DNA of 64,000 nucleotides from Acidovorax sp. Its GTDB lineage: Bacteria; Pseudomonadota; Gammaproteobacteria; Burkholderiales; Burkholderiaceae_C. Shown here piece by piece: positions 63,991-64,000 of this stretch (its first letter is position 1; the number at the start of each line of letters is the position of its first letter). The notes under the pieces are model-generated. The model made no database searches, was not told the origin of the DNA, and saw only the letters and a list, made by a program, of their open reading frames with translations. The stretch covers positions 1 to 64,000 of the forward strand of contig NZ_JADHVT010000006.1 in the NCBI RefSeq assembly GCF_016783915.1, read 5' to 3'. A program made the position numbers and the translations under genes.

Positions 63991-64000
63991 CGCATCGATC

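Overview
The window is GC-rich, densely coded chromosomal DNA. Gene content points to a betaproteobacterium of the Comamonadaceae, most like Acidovorax: glnE, purB, sucCD, a type-2 argC and recA-recX, a Bug-type solute receptor, a TRAP quinate/shikimate cluster, TfpX/PilA/PglL pilus genes, and a dispersed palindromic repeat of the kind I associate with this family. That placement comes from gene families and style; no rRNA or tRNA lies in the window. I see no IS element, CRISPR array, integron or prophage.

Layout. 0-7.4 kb: the 3' end of glnE, then a TetR-controlled tripartite RND efflux operon (regulator, outer-membrane channel, adaptor, pump). 7.4-9.6 kb: a degenerate HD-GYP protein and a secreted glutathione peroxidase. 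9.8-16.9 kb: a tightly coupled eight-gene lipid-modification operon (FAD amine-oxidase-like, DUF1365, CFA-synthase-like, chalcone-isomerase-like, MFS, DUF3833, SDR, NTF2-like). 16.9-23.6 kb, minus strand: a quinate/shikimate catabolic operon with a TRAP importer, a dehydrogenase, and 3-dehydroshikimate dehydratase split into two genes, preceded by a TetR regulator. 23.7-31.3 kb: GST, purB, a TPR membrane protein, yaeQ, small DUF proteins and a TerC manganese exporter behind a yybP-ykoY riboswitch. 31.3-39.6 kb: a BepA-like protease and a type IV pilus island (TfpX, GT41 glycosyltransferase, PglL-type oligosaccharyltransferase, pilA with a sigma-54 promoter), with moaC inside it. The 33.6-39.6 kb part looks less GC-rich than its surroundings.

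39.6-46.9 kb, minus strand: a five-gene signalling operon with a CHASE2 Ser/Thr kinase, a PP2C phosphatase, an FHA protein, a CHASE2 adenylate cyclase and a cyclic-nucleotide phosphodiesterase. It could couple protein phosphorylation to cAMP and lies directly upstream of pilA. 47-53 kb: a second TerC, sucCD, argC, recX and recA with a LexA-like box. 53-64 kb: MarR, LysR with an orphan Bug receptor, an N-formylglutamate amidohydrolase-like protein, a Tat/lipoprotein serine hydrolase, two two-component systems (one TctDE-like), an MBL-fold hydrolase and a hypothetical protein at the edge.

The most unusual observation is a ~56-bp palindromic repeat present in at least six copies. Three copies are intergenic. 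The other three lie in reading frames: one supplies the C-terminal tail of the RND adaptor, one the signal peptide of the chalcone-isomerase-like protein, and one an apparent in-frame insertion within MoaC.
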